DNA of 64,000 bases. Origin: Paracyclopina nana (lineage: Eukaryota > Arthropoda > Copepoda > Cyclopoida > Cyclopettidae). The translations under genes were made by a program, and so were the position numbers. The stretch spans positions 1,803,001-1,867,000 of the forward strand of contig JAGUCH010000008.1 in the NCBI GenBank assembly GCA_019096065.1. Reading direction: 5' to 3'. Position 1 is the first letter of the stretch. Each line of letters starts with the position of its first letter. The notes under the pieces were generated by a model, which did not search any database, was not told where the DNA came from, and saw only the letters and a program-made list of their open reading frames with translations. This document shows, one piece after another, positions 42,690 through 54,258 of the stretch.

Positions 42690-43263
42690 TTCAGTATTGC
42701 AAGTGGGCAATAACAGCTCTAAAAGGCCGATTCAGAAGCCACAGATAACGAGAACTAGATTATCTACATTTAACAGGGCTATTATTACTCAATTCCAGAA
42801 CAAATACTCATGTATTCAGGTTGAACTTTGATAACTGTATTTTCTGTTATTGTCGGTTTTCAAGTAGTTTAGAATCTCGATATATTGTAGAAGTAGTTGG
42901 TGGTGTAGTAAGCTTTGTATTGAATACGAAATAAGTGCGCTTTTCATAATTTCAACAAATGTTGGTATTAACAACACACACTGAGATCATAGCAAGTAGA
43001 AAACACTTCAATTTATTAAGGGGGGGAAATCATTATGTGCATGATTCAACAAAAAACCTATTTGTGTCATGGGCTTGATGATATTAAATTCTTGTCTAGA
43101 TTTTAATATATAGATATTTTTCACTGACTACATCATCAATAGTAATAATAGTAGTAATAGATCCTAATTACATGTAAACACTGTGGGGTGTTGATGATAC
43201 AAAACCTCTCTGTATTTTTTCGTCGTTTTTTGGAGCTTCCAGTCTTCTCAGATTCTTGCCATT

Positions 43264-43269
43264 TTTATT
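43264..43269 (-). terminator. Candidate poly(A) signal of the TDG gene
   Basis: AATAAA on the minus strand about 335 bp behind the TDG stop codon. It is the nearest canonical signal found; tentative. Confidence 0.35.
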
Positions 43270-43602
43270 TATGTGAGAGAAATGCCTTTTTCAAGTCTTT
43301 TACAAGTCTGATCTTTGCTTCAAGGGTTACATAGTAGTATGGGAGGGGGAAGAAGATTTTCTCCATTTTGGTATAGAACTTTGCACTGCAGTAAATAAAA
43401 AGCTTGCCATCACAATCAACCAATGAGGCTGGAACCAAGTAAAGCGAAGCTCTTCGTAGGCTCATGTCTCATCCACTAGTCATCCCAAGCTTGATACTTG
43501 AATTAACCAGTTCCAAGCCTCTGAAGAGCATTGCTCAACTTGGATGCAGCCTCGATGGTCGAAAAATGAGATCAAGCTCATAATGCCAACTGAGATTGAG
43601 CT

Positions 43603-46544
43603 TTAGGATGATGCCGTTGGAGAAGACGAGGTTGAGGCTGGCTGATTTGCATGTTGCCTTATGACATCCTCGATGACCTCGGTCACCGATGGTGGCACAT
43701 TGGCAGGCACTCCGTCCGTGTAAGGCTGCAAATTGGGATTGATCTCCTCCAGATGATCATGCTTGTCTTGGTCAGTCTTGATCATTTTGCTAGCAGCGGA
43801 GCTGTTGCTCCAGTTGCGAAGGGACACGTTGGCAAACACCACATCGCAGTCCTCGATGGTGGCCAATTTGCCAGTGAGGTAATCTCTGAATTTGCGCAAG
43901 GCCTCAAAGAAAGGCACTTTGTCCACCGCTCGTGGCAGCTGGGCACACCTGGCGGAGGAGCTGGGCATCACCCATAGCCAAGTGGCGCCCTCATTGAGAG
44001 GCTCAGGTTGGCGTCCAAACATGAACTTTTTCTGCCCGCTGTACACCTCGTAGATTGCCTTGCCGTTGAACACGGCAATCTTTGGCTTGAACGTGGCCAG
44101 CTTTTCCCGAAGAATCTGCAAAACGGAGCAAATTGTAGCTTTTAGCAGAAACATTTGAGGTTATGCATCTCAGCGCTAATTAAGCTGCGGTAGGACACTT
44201 GAAATGACAACGTTGTCTAGGATCAACCCAATTTTGGTACAACAATCAGATTTATCATTCCATATAGAAGATGGTGCACGACACCAATCCGGATTAACGG
44301 ATCAAGGCTCCGGAGAAACGCAATTTAGAAAGCCTCGCACAGCTCTGGTTGATCGGCTCAGGTTGTGAGTACTCAAGGCGATTGGCAGCCTTGGTTGAGT
44401 GCATCAATTCAAACGACTCTTGAATATAATTGTGAAACAGCTTGTTACAAAGGCCATCAGTGAAATTTTTTTATCATCTAAAGTAAAAACGAAATGCCGC
44501 TTAATCTGCGTCTCTTTTCCATGATCAATGAGGATTAGCCGCCCTAGCCTATTTTTAGCCCTATACTATATATACTAGCTAGTGTTGGACCTTTCCTTGA
44601 TTTATTATGTTGGAGGCCATCTCAGATTTCCAAGGCATCGATCAAACATTGACTAGTGCTAGTGGTGCACTAATTAGTTGGGCAAAAAGTTGCAATAGCA
44701 GCTTTCTAAGCAGTATATAAATGAAGAGTAGCATGAAAAATTATGGGCCAGTCAAACTCTTGGCCTTTAATGGCAAATTCCCATGCAAAAGAGCTCCTCT
44801 TCATCGTGGTAAGCCTCGCTGGACACACTGGGGCATTATTTCACAATCATCAAAGTGGTGAACTTTCGCCAATTTTGAAAAGCTGCATATCCTGACCTTT
44901 TCCTGCCGCTTTTTCCCCATGTGCCAAAAGAGCGGAGGGAAAGCTGCTGCTATACACTCCTGCTTCAGCTAGAAAATTTGCAGCTGCGAGAATAAAAACT
45001 GACTATGCTATAGAGTTGGGAAAAAAGTGCAATTTTTCAGAAGCGGCCGCATCAATTTTTTTAAAGGGGCTCCATTTTGAAATCTGACCCCACTGCGAGC
45101 TGCTGCTTCACTCAGCTTTATATAACTAGACTGAAATATTTATCAATAATTGAGAAAAATATGGGGCAACTGGCCATCATTTCTTATCCAGTTACATTTG
45201 TCGTCTACCCCAAAGAATAAATGCTGTTACTTCACATCCAGTAAAAATGGCCTATTTGCATGCTGTTGTGGTTTGCCACACTAATTATATGGTATTTTTC
45301 TGAATTAACCATAATTAGAAATTATGCTTTTGGTTGCGGGACCCGACTTTCTTTGCCTAATTTCAATTTCATGTTTTCCAAATGAGTGCGAAATAGCCTG
45401 TTAATTTGAATTCTGCCAATATTGATTTCAAGTGGAATCCTGAAATGAAGCTCACCTCTGCTCCATCGGCGATTTCCTTGCGTGAGAGGTCGGAAAGGCC
45501 TCGCGTCGTCCTCGCCACGATGTTGGTGAAGCCGATTCCATGGTCGAGGAGCTTGTGGTCGTCCACGGCGCTCATCGGCTCCTTGAGAATGCCAGACAAG
45601 TAGAGCGCCTGCCAAAAGTGGTTGCCGGGGCCGTCATAGTATTTGCCCGTATACGCCGCGAACATGCTCGGGTTGATGCCGATGAACACGATGTCCAGAC
45701 CGTGGCGCAAATAGTCGGGCAGCCCGCGCTTCGCCACCTCCTCCTCCGACATCCCGTTGAACCTGTTGTTGGCCCGCTTCGCCCCGCCTCCCGCCGACGG
45801 CCGAGGCTTCTTGGCGGCCTTGAACGTGTCCGTAATCTTGGCCGCCGGCCGTTTGACGTTTGATGGCGGCTTGACGGCCGGCGATCGTCCCGAGGAGGGC
45901 GGCGGAGGCGAGCCCCAGTTCTGCTCGTGGGCGTACATGCCCGGCATCAAATGCGGCGAGTGGGGGGAGTGGGCGTGGCCGCCGCCGTTATTATAATACG
46001 GCATAGCACCGGATTGCTGTTGTTGCAGCGGGGGCGTTGACGGTTTCATCTCGAAATGCTCGCTTTTGAAATACGACGGCGAGGCGCCCGACGGCTGTGA
46101 TGCCGGCGGCGGTGGGGTGCCGGGCCATGAGCCGTTACCGTAGTATTGTTGCTGTGGCGGGGCGCCGAAGTCGTACTGATTGCATTGCTGGTTGCCGCTC
46201 GGCGAGTGTTGCTGGGGCGGGTAGTAGTTGAAGTTCTGCTGCCCGCCGGCACCGTAGTACGTATTGCCGTTATTGACGGCTCCGCCGCCGCCACCGTCAA
46301 CGGGCCCGGGGCCGGGGCCGTAGTAGGTGTTGTGCTGCGTCGTCTGCGGGGATGGCTGACTAGCGTAATAGCCTCCGTTGTGTTGATATGTGGCGTAGTG
46401 CCCGCCGGCGTCCTCGTTGACGGTGGCGGCGGCGGCGGACATCACAGGATTGACGGCGTTGCCCACGGGGTGACTAGGGAAGTAGGGGTCGTTGTAGTGC
46501 TGCACGGGCTCCGCCTTGAACTCGTGGTACGAGGAGGGGAACAT
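43603..46544 (-). CDS. TDG: Thymine-DNA glycosylase (TDG/MUG family), two exons
   Basis: Nuclear enzyme that removes T or U (and in vertebrates oxidised methylcytosine) from G mispairs as the first step of base-excision repair. Exons 46544-45456 and 44115-43603 join in phase 0 and give 533 residues; the intron is 1,340 bp. The first 260 or so residues are low-complexity, rich in Gln, Pro, Gly, Tyr and Ser (AVNNGNTYYGAGGQQNFNYY), followed by a basic stretch (NVKRPAAKITDTFKAAKKPR). The glycosylase domain has GINPS at 289-293 with the catalytic Asn291, then AAYTGKYYDGPGNHFWQALY, and in exon 2 the family motif MPSSSARCAQLP. The C-terminal tail is poorly conserved and Ser/Thr-rich. Human TDG is 410 residues; the extra length is mainly N-terminal. 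Identification is firm. Confidence 0.95.
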
Positions 46545-47110
46545 GTTTTTGCTTAGTTGTCAACAACGGCAATAGCAGCGGGCCCCATGTGGCCTCGGTG
46601 ACTCGCTTTGCTCGCGGGACAAGCAGCTCGCTGCGACTCAGTCGGCCGCGGCTGCTTTGCTTCCAAGCTGAGCCTCAGAGTTAGCAGAAGCGGGCCGCGC
46701 GGGCTGCGGGCGGGCACTCGACTCTCTCAGTAGTAAAAACGCCGGGCCGGTACGAGCTCTCAGTAGTACGACCACAGAGCTGCCGTTCTGATGACACTGA
46801 CGGCCGGCACACTCAGCAAAAACGCTCCTTAAATTACTGAGGCCTATTTTATTTCTTCCAAGATTTCCCTCCGCTATGACTGATTTTTGCAATTTAGATT
46901 TTTGCCTGCTTTTGGCCCTCCTCCACGTGATCAAAGTGACAAGTATTGGAAACGTGGCCGCGCCGGCTGGCTGTCGTCGCAGCTGGGCAGCTTGACGGCC
47001 AAAACAGCAGGGCTGTTTTCAATGGCTTTCCACGTCGGCCTTTGGCAGCCTCGCCCGCCTGCCAATGGCCATCAGCCGGCCTCAAGCTGTCCCAGCAGCG
47101 ATCGACTTGT
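45440..47110. promoter_or_regulatory. GC- and CpG-rich island over TDG exon 1 and promoter
   Basis: The DNA changes abruptly from AT-rich to strongly GC-rich, with frequent CG dinucleotides, from about 45,450 to about 47,100. It covers TDG exon 1 and some 550 bp upstream of the start codon. The upstream part should hold the promoter. Part of the bias comes from Gly/Pro-rich coding sequence, but CpG richness continues into the noncoding side. No TATA box or single start site is evident, as is usual for housekeeping CpG promoters. Confidence 0.55.
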
Positions 47111-47954
47111 AAATTGCATGACTACACTCCAATGAAGGGAGGATGGCAGACATTTAGCTAACAGTAGTGGCCTTTTAAAGCTTTTGCTCAAATCATCCAA
47201 GGCTGAGAATCATGGACGTCCAGATGCTACCAAGCCACTTTGAATTAGTGCTTTTCCTTTTTTGAATTTTTCTCGCATCTGTTGCAATTTTTAAAATTAA
47301 GCCATACTTTTGCTCGAGTGATCCAAGGTTTTAATGCTTACTTGTCCAAATGCAATTTTTGACGCTTCGGGTAGTCTTTAATGGTCTGCGCTGAGTAGTC
47401 AGCACCAGGGGGAGTTTCCGAGCCCTCCCCTACAATTGCTCTCTTCTGGAACCGAGGCCACCAGGAGCCTCCGAGGTCGCTGAGGCTGCTGCTCAGAGGT
47501 GAATCACCATAGAGGAGCCTAGATTTCCATGCTACCACCGTAATTAAGGGAAATCCGATTTTATCGCCAATTTACTAATTAGCCCGGAGGAAATGCTCCA
47601 TTATTGTTCCAGCCCAATTGTTGTAGAATCAGAAAATGTTGTTGTTAGTGGGTGGTGATCGAATTACCGCAGCTCAGCTATATGTTTCTCACGTCTCGAT
47701 TGAGGACAAAATCAAAGGAAAGGTTGCGTGAATTTGCTTGCGCAATTTCCGATTCCCCTTCCTTGACGTTTTTCCAATCAAAATTGGCCTCATTATGAAT
47801 TTTGACATGAATGCTCAACTTTGGCACTTGTTGTTGTTTTCTCTAATGGAGAATGGTCAAATTCCTCGCACTAAAAATAAACTTTGTTTACAACTTGCCA
47901 GTTTGTGACCTGGCTATGGATCAATGGGTCATCATCAATTGGTAGGAAACAGCC

Positions 47955-49721
47955 ATGAAGACCAGACCCGTTTTTCTCCTCTTTTTCAGTCTACTTTTGC
48001 TGCATTTAGCTGAAAGCTCTGACAATGTTACAGGATTTAAAAATGGATTCCTGACCAGAATTGTCAAACTGCCCAAAATCATGAAAGGTTTCACCCTGGA
48101 AAAGTTGCAATCCCTCAGGAAGTCCCTTGGGGAAAACAAATGGGTGAGATTGAAACATTTGTTCATATTGAATCCACATTTGCCCATTTTGGCCTTGACG
48201 GGACATGACATCACCAAGGAGGATGTCAAAGTGAAGCCAAGCTGGATGTCAGCTGCCATAGCTGATCATGCTGAGGCTGCAGAGATTCAAGACGCTGAGT
48301 CTGCCATGGAAGTTGGCGCAAGCTCAAGCTCAGCAGCTGAGTGTGGATCTGGAATTTGCTCTTTGCCATTAAATGCATCTTTATTGGGCAAATCATCAGC
48401 AAGCCATTTGTGCATCCACTTTGGAACTGGTTTGATTGGTAAGTTATTTTCTTGCCGCTTTTGAGTTTGGAAAATGTGGCCGATAGGTATAACCACTCGT
48501 TGAGCTCGCTATTTCTTTGAGATCATATAGTTTGAGATCTAATGTGTTTGAAATCGGTGATGCATTTTTATATTGTTTTGATTGATCCATTTTCTAGGTG
48601 ACTGTTCCCACTCCTCAGGAGCCTCAGTGTGCTCTCCAAGCCAAGTGTTGTCTTGCCATCCTGTGCCTCAATTGGCCAGTGCCATCATTGATGCTCTCAC
48701 TCCTCTTAGGGATGGAAGGAAACTCCCAATCCTACTTCTACCCAAGCAAAATGATCTCAATGACCTCAGAAAGGCCAAAGTCATTGAAGTGGACCAATTG
48801 TCCAATTTTGTGCATGCTGAAATGCAGGACTACATGACCTATCATGAGCAGACACCTAACTTTGGTGAGCAAGTCTTGAACACTTTGAGGAATGTGGTCC
48901 AGGATGTCTCTTTCTTCATTGGCAAGTCGATTGAAGATGTCCAAAGGTTCTTCAATGAGATCCAAAATCCTAGGCCAGCAGTTGCCTTGGTCACCTACCA
49001 TGAATTGCAGCCCTTGAACAGCCTTCAAAAGGCTGAGGTTGTCAATATTGTCAAGAGTATCATCAAAGACGTCATTGAGGATCTGGAAAAGAAAATGGAA
49101 GACCAAGACAAAATTGATTTGAGGACCAAGGTCAAGACTGAGGGGATTGCCAAGAGTCTTGAAATGCTCATTGAATGCAATCAAGATAATGATGACATTT
49201 TGACTCAAGTTGCTCAAGACGAGCATAACTCATCCATGATGATCTTCAGTGACAGCTTCAAATCCAGGATTGACAGCCTTGTCAAGTTGAATAGCAGAAG
49301 AGCTGAGAGGCAGATTGAAATTTACTCATTTCTAGAAAATGTGGCCAAAATGAAGCAAGAAGCTCTTGTATCTGCTAAGGAGACCATTGCAGACATCCTG
49401 GAGTCCTTTACCGAAAAGAAGAAGGTCAATATTGATGACGAGATTCTCAAGGCATCGGGCAGCTCTTCTTGGCCTTGGTTTCCAAATGACCATGTACCTA
49501 AAACTTGTACTTGTCTGAGGCAGTTGACAAAGATCACTGGGTTCTGGATGACTCAAGAAGACCCTTGCACTCAAGCCATTCCTTGGTGCTTTGTCAGTCC
49601 AACCTCTGGATGTCCAGACCTGGACCACAAGTTCAAGTTGGGCCACATTCAACTCTATTGGTCTCAACAAGCTTGTTCCAATGAGAAAAATCTGAACATC
49701 CATGAACCTTTATATTTCTGA
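47955..49721 (+). CDS. Secreted protein of unknown family (535 aa), two exons
   Basis: I do not recognise it. Exons 47955-48438 and 48598-49721 join in phase 1; the intron is 159 bp. The N-terminus is a clear signal peptide (RPVFLLFFSLLLLHLAES). Exon 1 continues with a basic helix-prone part and an Ala/Ser/Glu-rich low-complexity stretch (about residues 95-125), then CGSGIC. Exon 2 starts with four closely spaced Cys (GDCSHSS..VCSPSQVLSCHP). A long, charged, probably helical/coiled-coil middle follows (RKAKVIEVDQL to ESFTEKKK), then a compact C-terminal Cys module (CTCLRQLTKITGFW..CTQ..WCF..GCPD..ACSNE). The pattern of Cys modules at both ends of a helical middle suggests an extracellular structural or binding protein. 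Its stop is 40 bp from the stop of the convergent transporter gene. Confidence 0.8.
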
Positions 49722-49761
49722 AAAATATACATCATATACTGTACTGTACGTAGATTGATTA

Positions 49762-51777
49762 TTACTCATTGTCAGATGACTCAGTTTGCTGAGGCAACTC
49801 TTCATTATCAATGATGGTTTCAGTTTCTTCATCACCATAGTTAAGTTGGCCTGATTTCCTGACAAGCACAAAGACAATTGACAAGTGTACACTGACCATG
49901 AAAAAGAGACCAGCTGAGACCAAAAAGATTGCCCCAGGAAAGACCTCTAGACTGGACTTATAGACAAGGGTCATGATTGGAGCAATGATGAGAGGCACAG
50001 CAGCCTCCAAAGAGGCCACCAATGAAAAGATCTTGCCCAATTCATTGGCTGGGGTGACTTTTGACAAAAAAGATCGTATGACAATGGCTGGAGCTGTGGA
50101 TAACAGCCCAATCACTGAGCCCAAGATCAGCATCCAAGGGTAGTCTGAAAAGGCATTGACCAAGCTGGCAGCCACACCAAACACAGCGCCAATCATGCCA
50201 ATCAGGGTGTCATGAATCTTCATCTTGTAGCTCAAGATGGGCATGGCACTGAAAGTCACCAAGGAGCTCAGTATTGCTGAGCAGGAGGCCCAAATTGAGT
50301 AGTTTTGCTCTGTCCAGTTGAATTTAAGTCTTGTGTAGAGGTAGGTCAGATTGCCAGAGTCTAACGAAACAATTTGACCTCGTAATATTGGAGGCTGGCC
50401 AAAAACTAAGCGACTTACTTATGGTAGAGAGATTAAAGAGCATGGCTCCAATCAGCAACAGTATGATGGGTCTGCCATAGTTGGGCCTAGTTTTGAAGCA
50501 GGTCTTGAAGACATCCCAAAGGTTGTAGATGCTGATTGGACTTCTGATGTCCAAAATCCTAGGTTCACCTGCATTCAAGACATTTGAGTCACAGTAAGGT
50601 CCTCTGGTATCCTTGATGAAAAATAGGACATACAGGAGGCCCAATAAGGTAAATCCGGCAGCCTAAGCATTACATAAAGTGAGGAGATATATTTTTGGTC
50701 ATCTTAAGGCGTGCATTGTTTACCAGTCCAAAAGAGGCATAGTAGCCTCCGTATTTGAAGATAGGTCCAGAGGCAAAGATACCAATAGGAAATCCAAGGA
50801 ACACAAATAGGTCCAGAAAGGCAATTCTGGATGTTCTGCCCCTGTTTTCACTTATGTCTGAGATGAAACTGTAAATGCCCACGAGGAAGCAAGTGAAGCC
50901 TCCCAAAAGGCTGCCAAGGCTGGCTAGTAAAATGAACTCGGCCTTAATCCCAGCCAAGAAGGTGTTGATGATGTAGATGAACTGAGTGATGCAAGTTCCA
51001 ACCATGGGAAGAATCATCAGAGGCTTTCTCCCATTGACATCTGACCAAGGTCCAAGAAATAGCGATGAAATGATGGCCGGTACAGCAGTCAAGATGGACA
51101 AGTACATGGTCAAGGTGGCAGCCAACTTTTGGACCTCAGCTTGCTCAAGCTTGAACTCGGCCAAATTTTTGCAGACGGTTGCATTGTAGTCCAAGTTGAC
51201 ATGACATACTTTGTCAATGACCAAGTTCTGAAACCAAAACAACACATCCAACTCAGCGTTGCAAAAAGTGACAGAATAAATATCAGCTGAGAGCTGAGTT
51301 CATCTGGGAGCTGAATTCCTCTGAGAGTTGAGTTTGCATGAGAACTTAACTCAATGTAAAACTCGAAGCTGATATCAGCTGAGAGCTCAATCAGGCTGGG
51401 ACCTATAAGAGTCCAGTAAAAACTGAGTCCAGCCCAACATCACCTCAACTGATGTCCATGTTGAAAAATGAGTCCAGCTGAAAACTTAATTCAGCCGAGG
51501 ACTGAGATCGGCTTTACTGAGCCTAGCTAATATGCTCCAGTCCTGCAGATAACTAATCATAACTGTCAGTTGAGTTGAACCAAAAAAATCTGCTAAAATT
51601 TGTGCTCAGCTATGTTGAAAAAACTAAGGCCTAATTGGTTCAACTAAATACGGAGTTATGTGCACTTACTTGGCTGATGATGCTTTGGAAGCCGAATCCA
51701 AGGGAAGTGAGAAAAATGGCGGGTTCAATGGTGACAATGGAGAAGGCTCTCCTCAAAAAGCTTGCTTCACCCTCCAT
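49762..51777 (-). CDS. SLC46-type major facilitator transporter, four exons
   Basis: Membrane carrier of the major facilitator superfamily, close to SLC46 (proton-coupled folate transporter group). Exons: 51777-51670, 51227-50724, 50662-50419, 50360-49762; phases close, 484 residues. The first exon holds the short cytosolic start and TM1 (EPAIFLTSLGFGFQSIISQ). An extracellular loop with Cys and N-glycosylation follows (CHVNLDYNATVCKNL), then the MFS loop-2/3 signature GPWSDVNGRKP. The remaining helices follow, with a long intracellular loop (about residues 220-260) between the two six-helix halves. The C-terminus is acidic (EETETIIDNEELPQQTESS). Arthropod members often carry substrates other than folate, so the substrate is left open. 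Intron 1 (442 bp) contains degenerate short repeats. It is convergent with the 535-residue secreted protein gene. Confidence 0.88.
51270..51520. repeat. Degenerate ~17-24-bp repeats in transporter intron 1
   Basis: Variants of GAGAGCTGAGTTC / GGGAGCTGAATTC / GAGAGTTGAGTTT recur with irregular spacing, for example near 51290, 51309, 51324, 51382 and 51480. They look like an old, decayed minisatellite. No coding or splice function is evident. Confidence 0.5.
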
Positions 51778-52088
51778 AATTTGTGGGGCAATGTGTTATC
51801 AAACCTACCTTGAACTTATTACTGAGCAAACAACTCTTAATAATTTGGGGCGATCTCCTTGTTTGATTCTACATAGCTGTGTATTAAGGTTGTTGACAAC
51901 TTTTGTGTAGAATCACAAGCCAACAGCTGCTTCTGCTGCTGCTGTGAGCTTTCTGCCTACAGCTGCAGCTGCACACTGCACACAGGGCAAGGAAAAGCGC
52001 GCAACGTGCACCAGCCTGGGCGTTCAGCACAAAGAAGACCAAGCTTCGTAGAACATAAAATTGAACTACACTGAATTTATTGCAGCTT
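51778..52088. other. Spacer between transporter start and receptor stop
   Basis: About 310 bp that must hold the transporter promoter and the 3' UTR of the receptor gene. It includes a CAGCTGCTTCTGCTGCTGCTG stretch near 51928 with CAGCTG E-box-like sites. Nothing else is recognised. Confidence 0.5.
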
Positions 52089-53762
52089 TTATGTAGCTGA
52101 AATATTTTTAGATTGTCGAATTTTATAGTAGCTGAAGAGCAATGTTTCTGCAAGAAGCACTAGCAAAGAAATGACCATGGAGAGACAAAAAATTGCAAAA
52201 GGGAGAACTACATCGTTTAAAGTTAGTCTTTTCTGACTATCAGATTGCAAAATGCTGAAACGGGCATCATATCTTTGCACAATATTGGTGGCCACTCCAT
52301 TTTCTGTCATTTTTAAAATGCAGTAGTTGATAACTTGGGCAAAGGGTGAATTGATTGGCAGAATAAATGCGTTGTATGCCACTTCCGGATTACCAAAGCT
52401 GACAATCTCACTCTCTTGCTGAAAAATTGCATCCTTTTTCTTCTCAATTGCCAAGTCAACAAGAATTTTAATTCCATGAAATATCCATCCAGGCTCTTCG
52501 ATTAACAAATTGATTGCCTCATCGTAATCAATAGCATACTTATCTTTATCAGATTGCAATCTTGCCCAAAACTCCTTGAAATCTGGATCCCCTGCTGCTG
52601 CCAAAGGTTGAAATGAGATAAAATTGTTGATCGAAGTAGCTAATTTCCATTTTGGAAAAGCCCTTATGGCCCCCCTCACGTCGCTAACAGGAGGCTCGGG
52701 CAAGCTTGAGAAAAACATTGTTAACGCTCCATTGTGATAAGCAAACATGATCACAAACAAAAGCCAAAATGTGAGAAGAACTATTTGGCCTGTCTTGGCA
52801 TTATTTTTGAGAATAAAATATTTCAAGCAAAGTAAAGATGCAGTTGAGCCATAGACAAGCCAGACATGGATGGTGAAAGGCCGAACAAATTTTGTCCAAT
52901 CTGGATCCTCATTCAACAGTGCCTTGTTGTAAAATAGCCTTATATCTTGAAGATAAATGGGATGTGAAAAGGAGACAAATTGTCTTCGTTCAAATGTTTG
53001 CCTGTAGTGCACTGTGAAGAAGTCAACTGAATTGTGCATAATTTTCTCAAATGCAGAGACAGAAAAGGCATTGACATCACTCCAATTTCCATTGTGAGGA
53101 GTTGCTCCCCAGTCACCAATAAACATGTCAATGTTGGTGCTAAGATTAGCCATTTCTTTGAAGGCGTCAATGTAATGCTTTGGAATTCCGTCAATGTGAC
53201 AACCCATTCCTTTTGAGTGATCTTTACAGCCAATCACCATTGCAAATGGTTCCCAATCTTTGTGAAGTGATGTCATTATGCCGCCATTGAGATCATAATG
53301 TGCTACTCCGTCAGTCTTTGACCACAAGTTTTCAGCTATGGTGCTTTGATTCCTGAACGAAAATGTCAAGTATATTTGATCATCTCCCAGTCTAAAAAAG
53401 CTTCTTTGCTGTTGAATGCTTTCATAGAATCCACTTGCCATTTTTCCCAGAATCAAGCAATTATTGGGATAGCTCATCAAAATGCATGATCTGACTTTGG
53501 TGGTATCTTTGGTCACAACCACATTCCTGCCTGTCTCGTCAATGTCTTCAATAAACTTGGCAAAAATGCCATTCGTAGAGGCATTTTTGAGAAGCGTTGC
53601 CAAATCATTAGTATTGGTGACTTTTCCTTTTACCAGGTTCACGCTGGTCCATGCCAATTTGTCTAGGCTTGTAATGAAGTCATCACTCATCAACCCATCT
53701 GCATTCGAAGCAACGATCATAAAAGCTAGCACAACATTAATCCATAATAAGCTAGCGGCCAT
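52089..53762 (-). CDS. Ionotropic receptor (IR), intact, single exon
   Basis: Divergent ionotropic-glutamate-receptor-like channel of 557 residues, encoded without introns. It has a signal peptide (SLLWINVVLAFMIVASNADG) and an extracellular part to about residue 305. This is followed by M1 (HVWLVYGSTASLLCLKYFIL), M2 with pore region (TFWLLFVIMFAYHNGALTMFF), the second ligand-binding half, and M3 near the end (PFAIFCLSMVISLLVLLAETLLF). The extracellular half keeps N-glycosylation sites (FRNQST, GNWSD). No large amino-terminal domain is present, as usual for IRs. The closest relative here is the damaged gene at 35935-37587, on the opposite strand 14 kb away; the two share strings such as HNGALTMFF, DVRGAIRAFPKWKL and LNDVVLPF/FNDVVLPF. 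The ligand is unknown; the short form suggests a tuning, not co-receptor, IR. Confidence 0.9.
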   Translation of the reverse strand: MAASLLWINVVLAFMIVASNADGLMSDDFITSLDKLAWTSVNLVKGKVTNTNDLATLLKNASTNGIFAKFIEDIDETGRNVVVTKDTTKVRSCILMSYPNNCLILGKMASGFYESIQQQRSFFRLGDDQIYLTFSFRNQSTIAENLWSKTDGVAHYDLNGGIMTSLHKDWEPFAMVIGCKDHSKGMGCHIDGIPKHYIDAFKEMANLSTNIDMFIGDWGATPHNGNWSDVNAFSVSAFEKIMHNSVDFFTVHYRQTFERRQFVSFSHPIYLQDIRLFYNKALLNEDPDWTKFVRPFTIHVWLVYGSTASLLCLKYFILKNNAKTGQIVLLTFWLLFVIMFAYHNGALTMFFSSLPEPPVSDVRGAIRAFPKWKLATSINNFISFQPLAAAGDPDFKEFWARLQSDKDKYAIDYDEAINLLIEEPGWIFHGIKILVDLAIEKKKDAIFQQESEIVSFGNPEVAYNAFILPINSPFAQVINYCILKMTENGVATNIVQRYDARFSILQSDSQKRLTLNDVVLPFAIFCLSMVISLLVLLAETLLFSYYKIRQSKNISAT

Positions 53763-54241
53763 TTTGTACTAACCCAATTGCAGAATTACCAGCAAGTTTA
53801 CGAGGCAAGACTTTGCATTATTGATCAAAGGCTGACGTGAAAATGATAAGGAAGCTTTTCCAAATTGCCAAGTAACAACACACACTTGAAGACATGATAA
53901 GTTAGCGCTGTGGTAATTTCACATAATACAGTCGAAACTAAAAGTATCATCATTAATACTGTTAATAAAAATAAGAAGAAGAACCACATTATTTGTCAAT
54001 TTTCAGCTCAATAAAAAAGACCGAATTCAGGTTTTAAGAAGATGGCATGTGCTGTAGTTGATGTTTACATTTAAATAACTTGAACGCACCATTTTCTCAA
54101 TGTAGAGAGTGAATTTTGCAAACTCACCCGAATTTGCCAATTCTACCAAATAATGAGATGATTGATGAGAAATTGCAAGGTTGCGCGCGCATTTGGAGGA
54201 TGACTTTGCGTGAATATCCGCGAAGCGCCCAACAAAACGGT

Positions 54242-54258
54242 GCGCGCGCGCGCGCGCG
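54242..54258. repeat. Alternating CG microsatellite (17 bp)
   Basis: An uninterrupted GCGCGC run, prone to form Z-DNA, inside a short CpG-rich patch upstream of the intact IR gene. Such runs are rare in AT-rich DNA. Confidence 0.85.

Noticed and set aside
43265-43465. 66-codon minus-strand frame behind TDG as a separate gene
   Set aside because: It lies in the likely TDG 3' UTR on the same strand, has no motif, and ends at the candidate poly(A) signal.
45540-46556. Long antisense frames over TDG exon 1
   Set aside because: They are mirror frames of GC-rich Gly/Pro/Ala coding sequence, with no motif and no start context.
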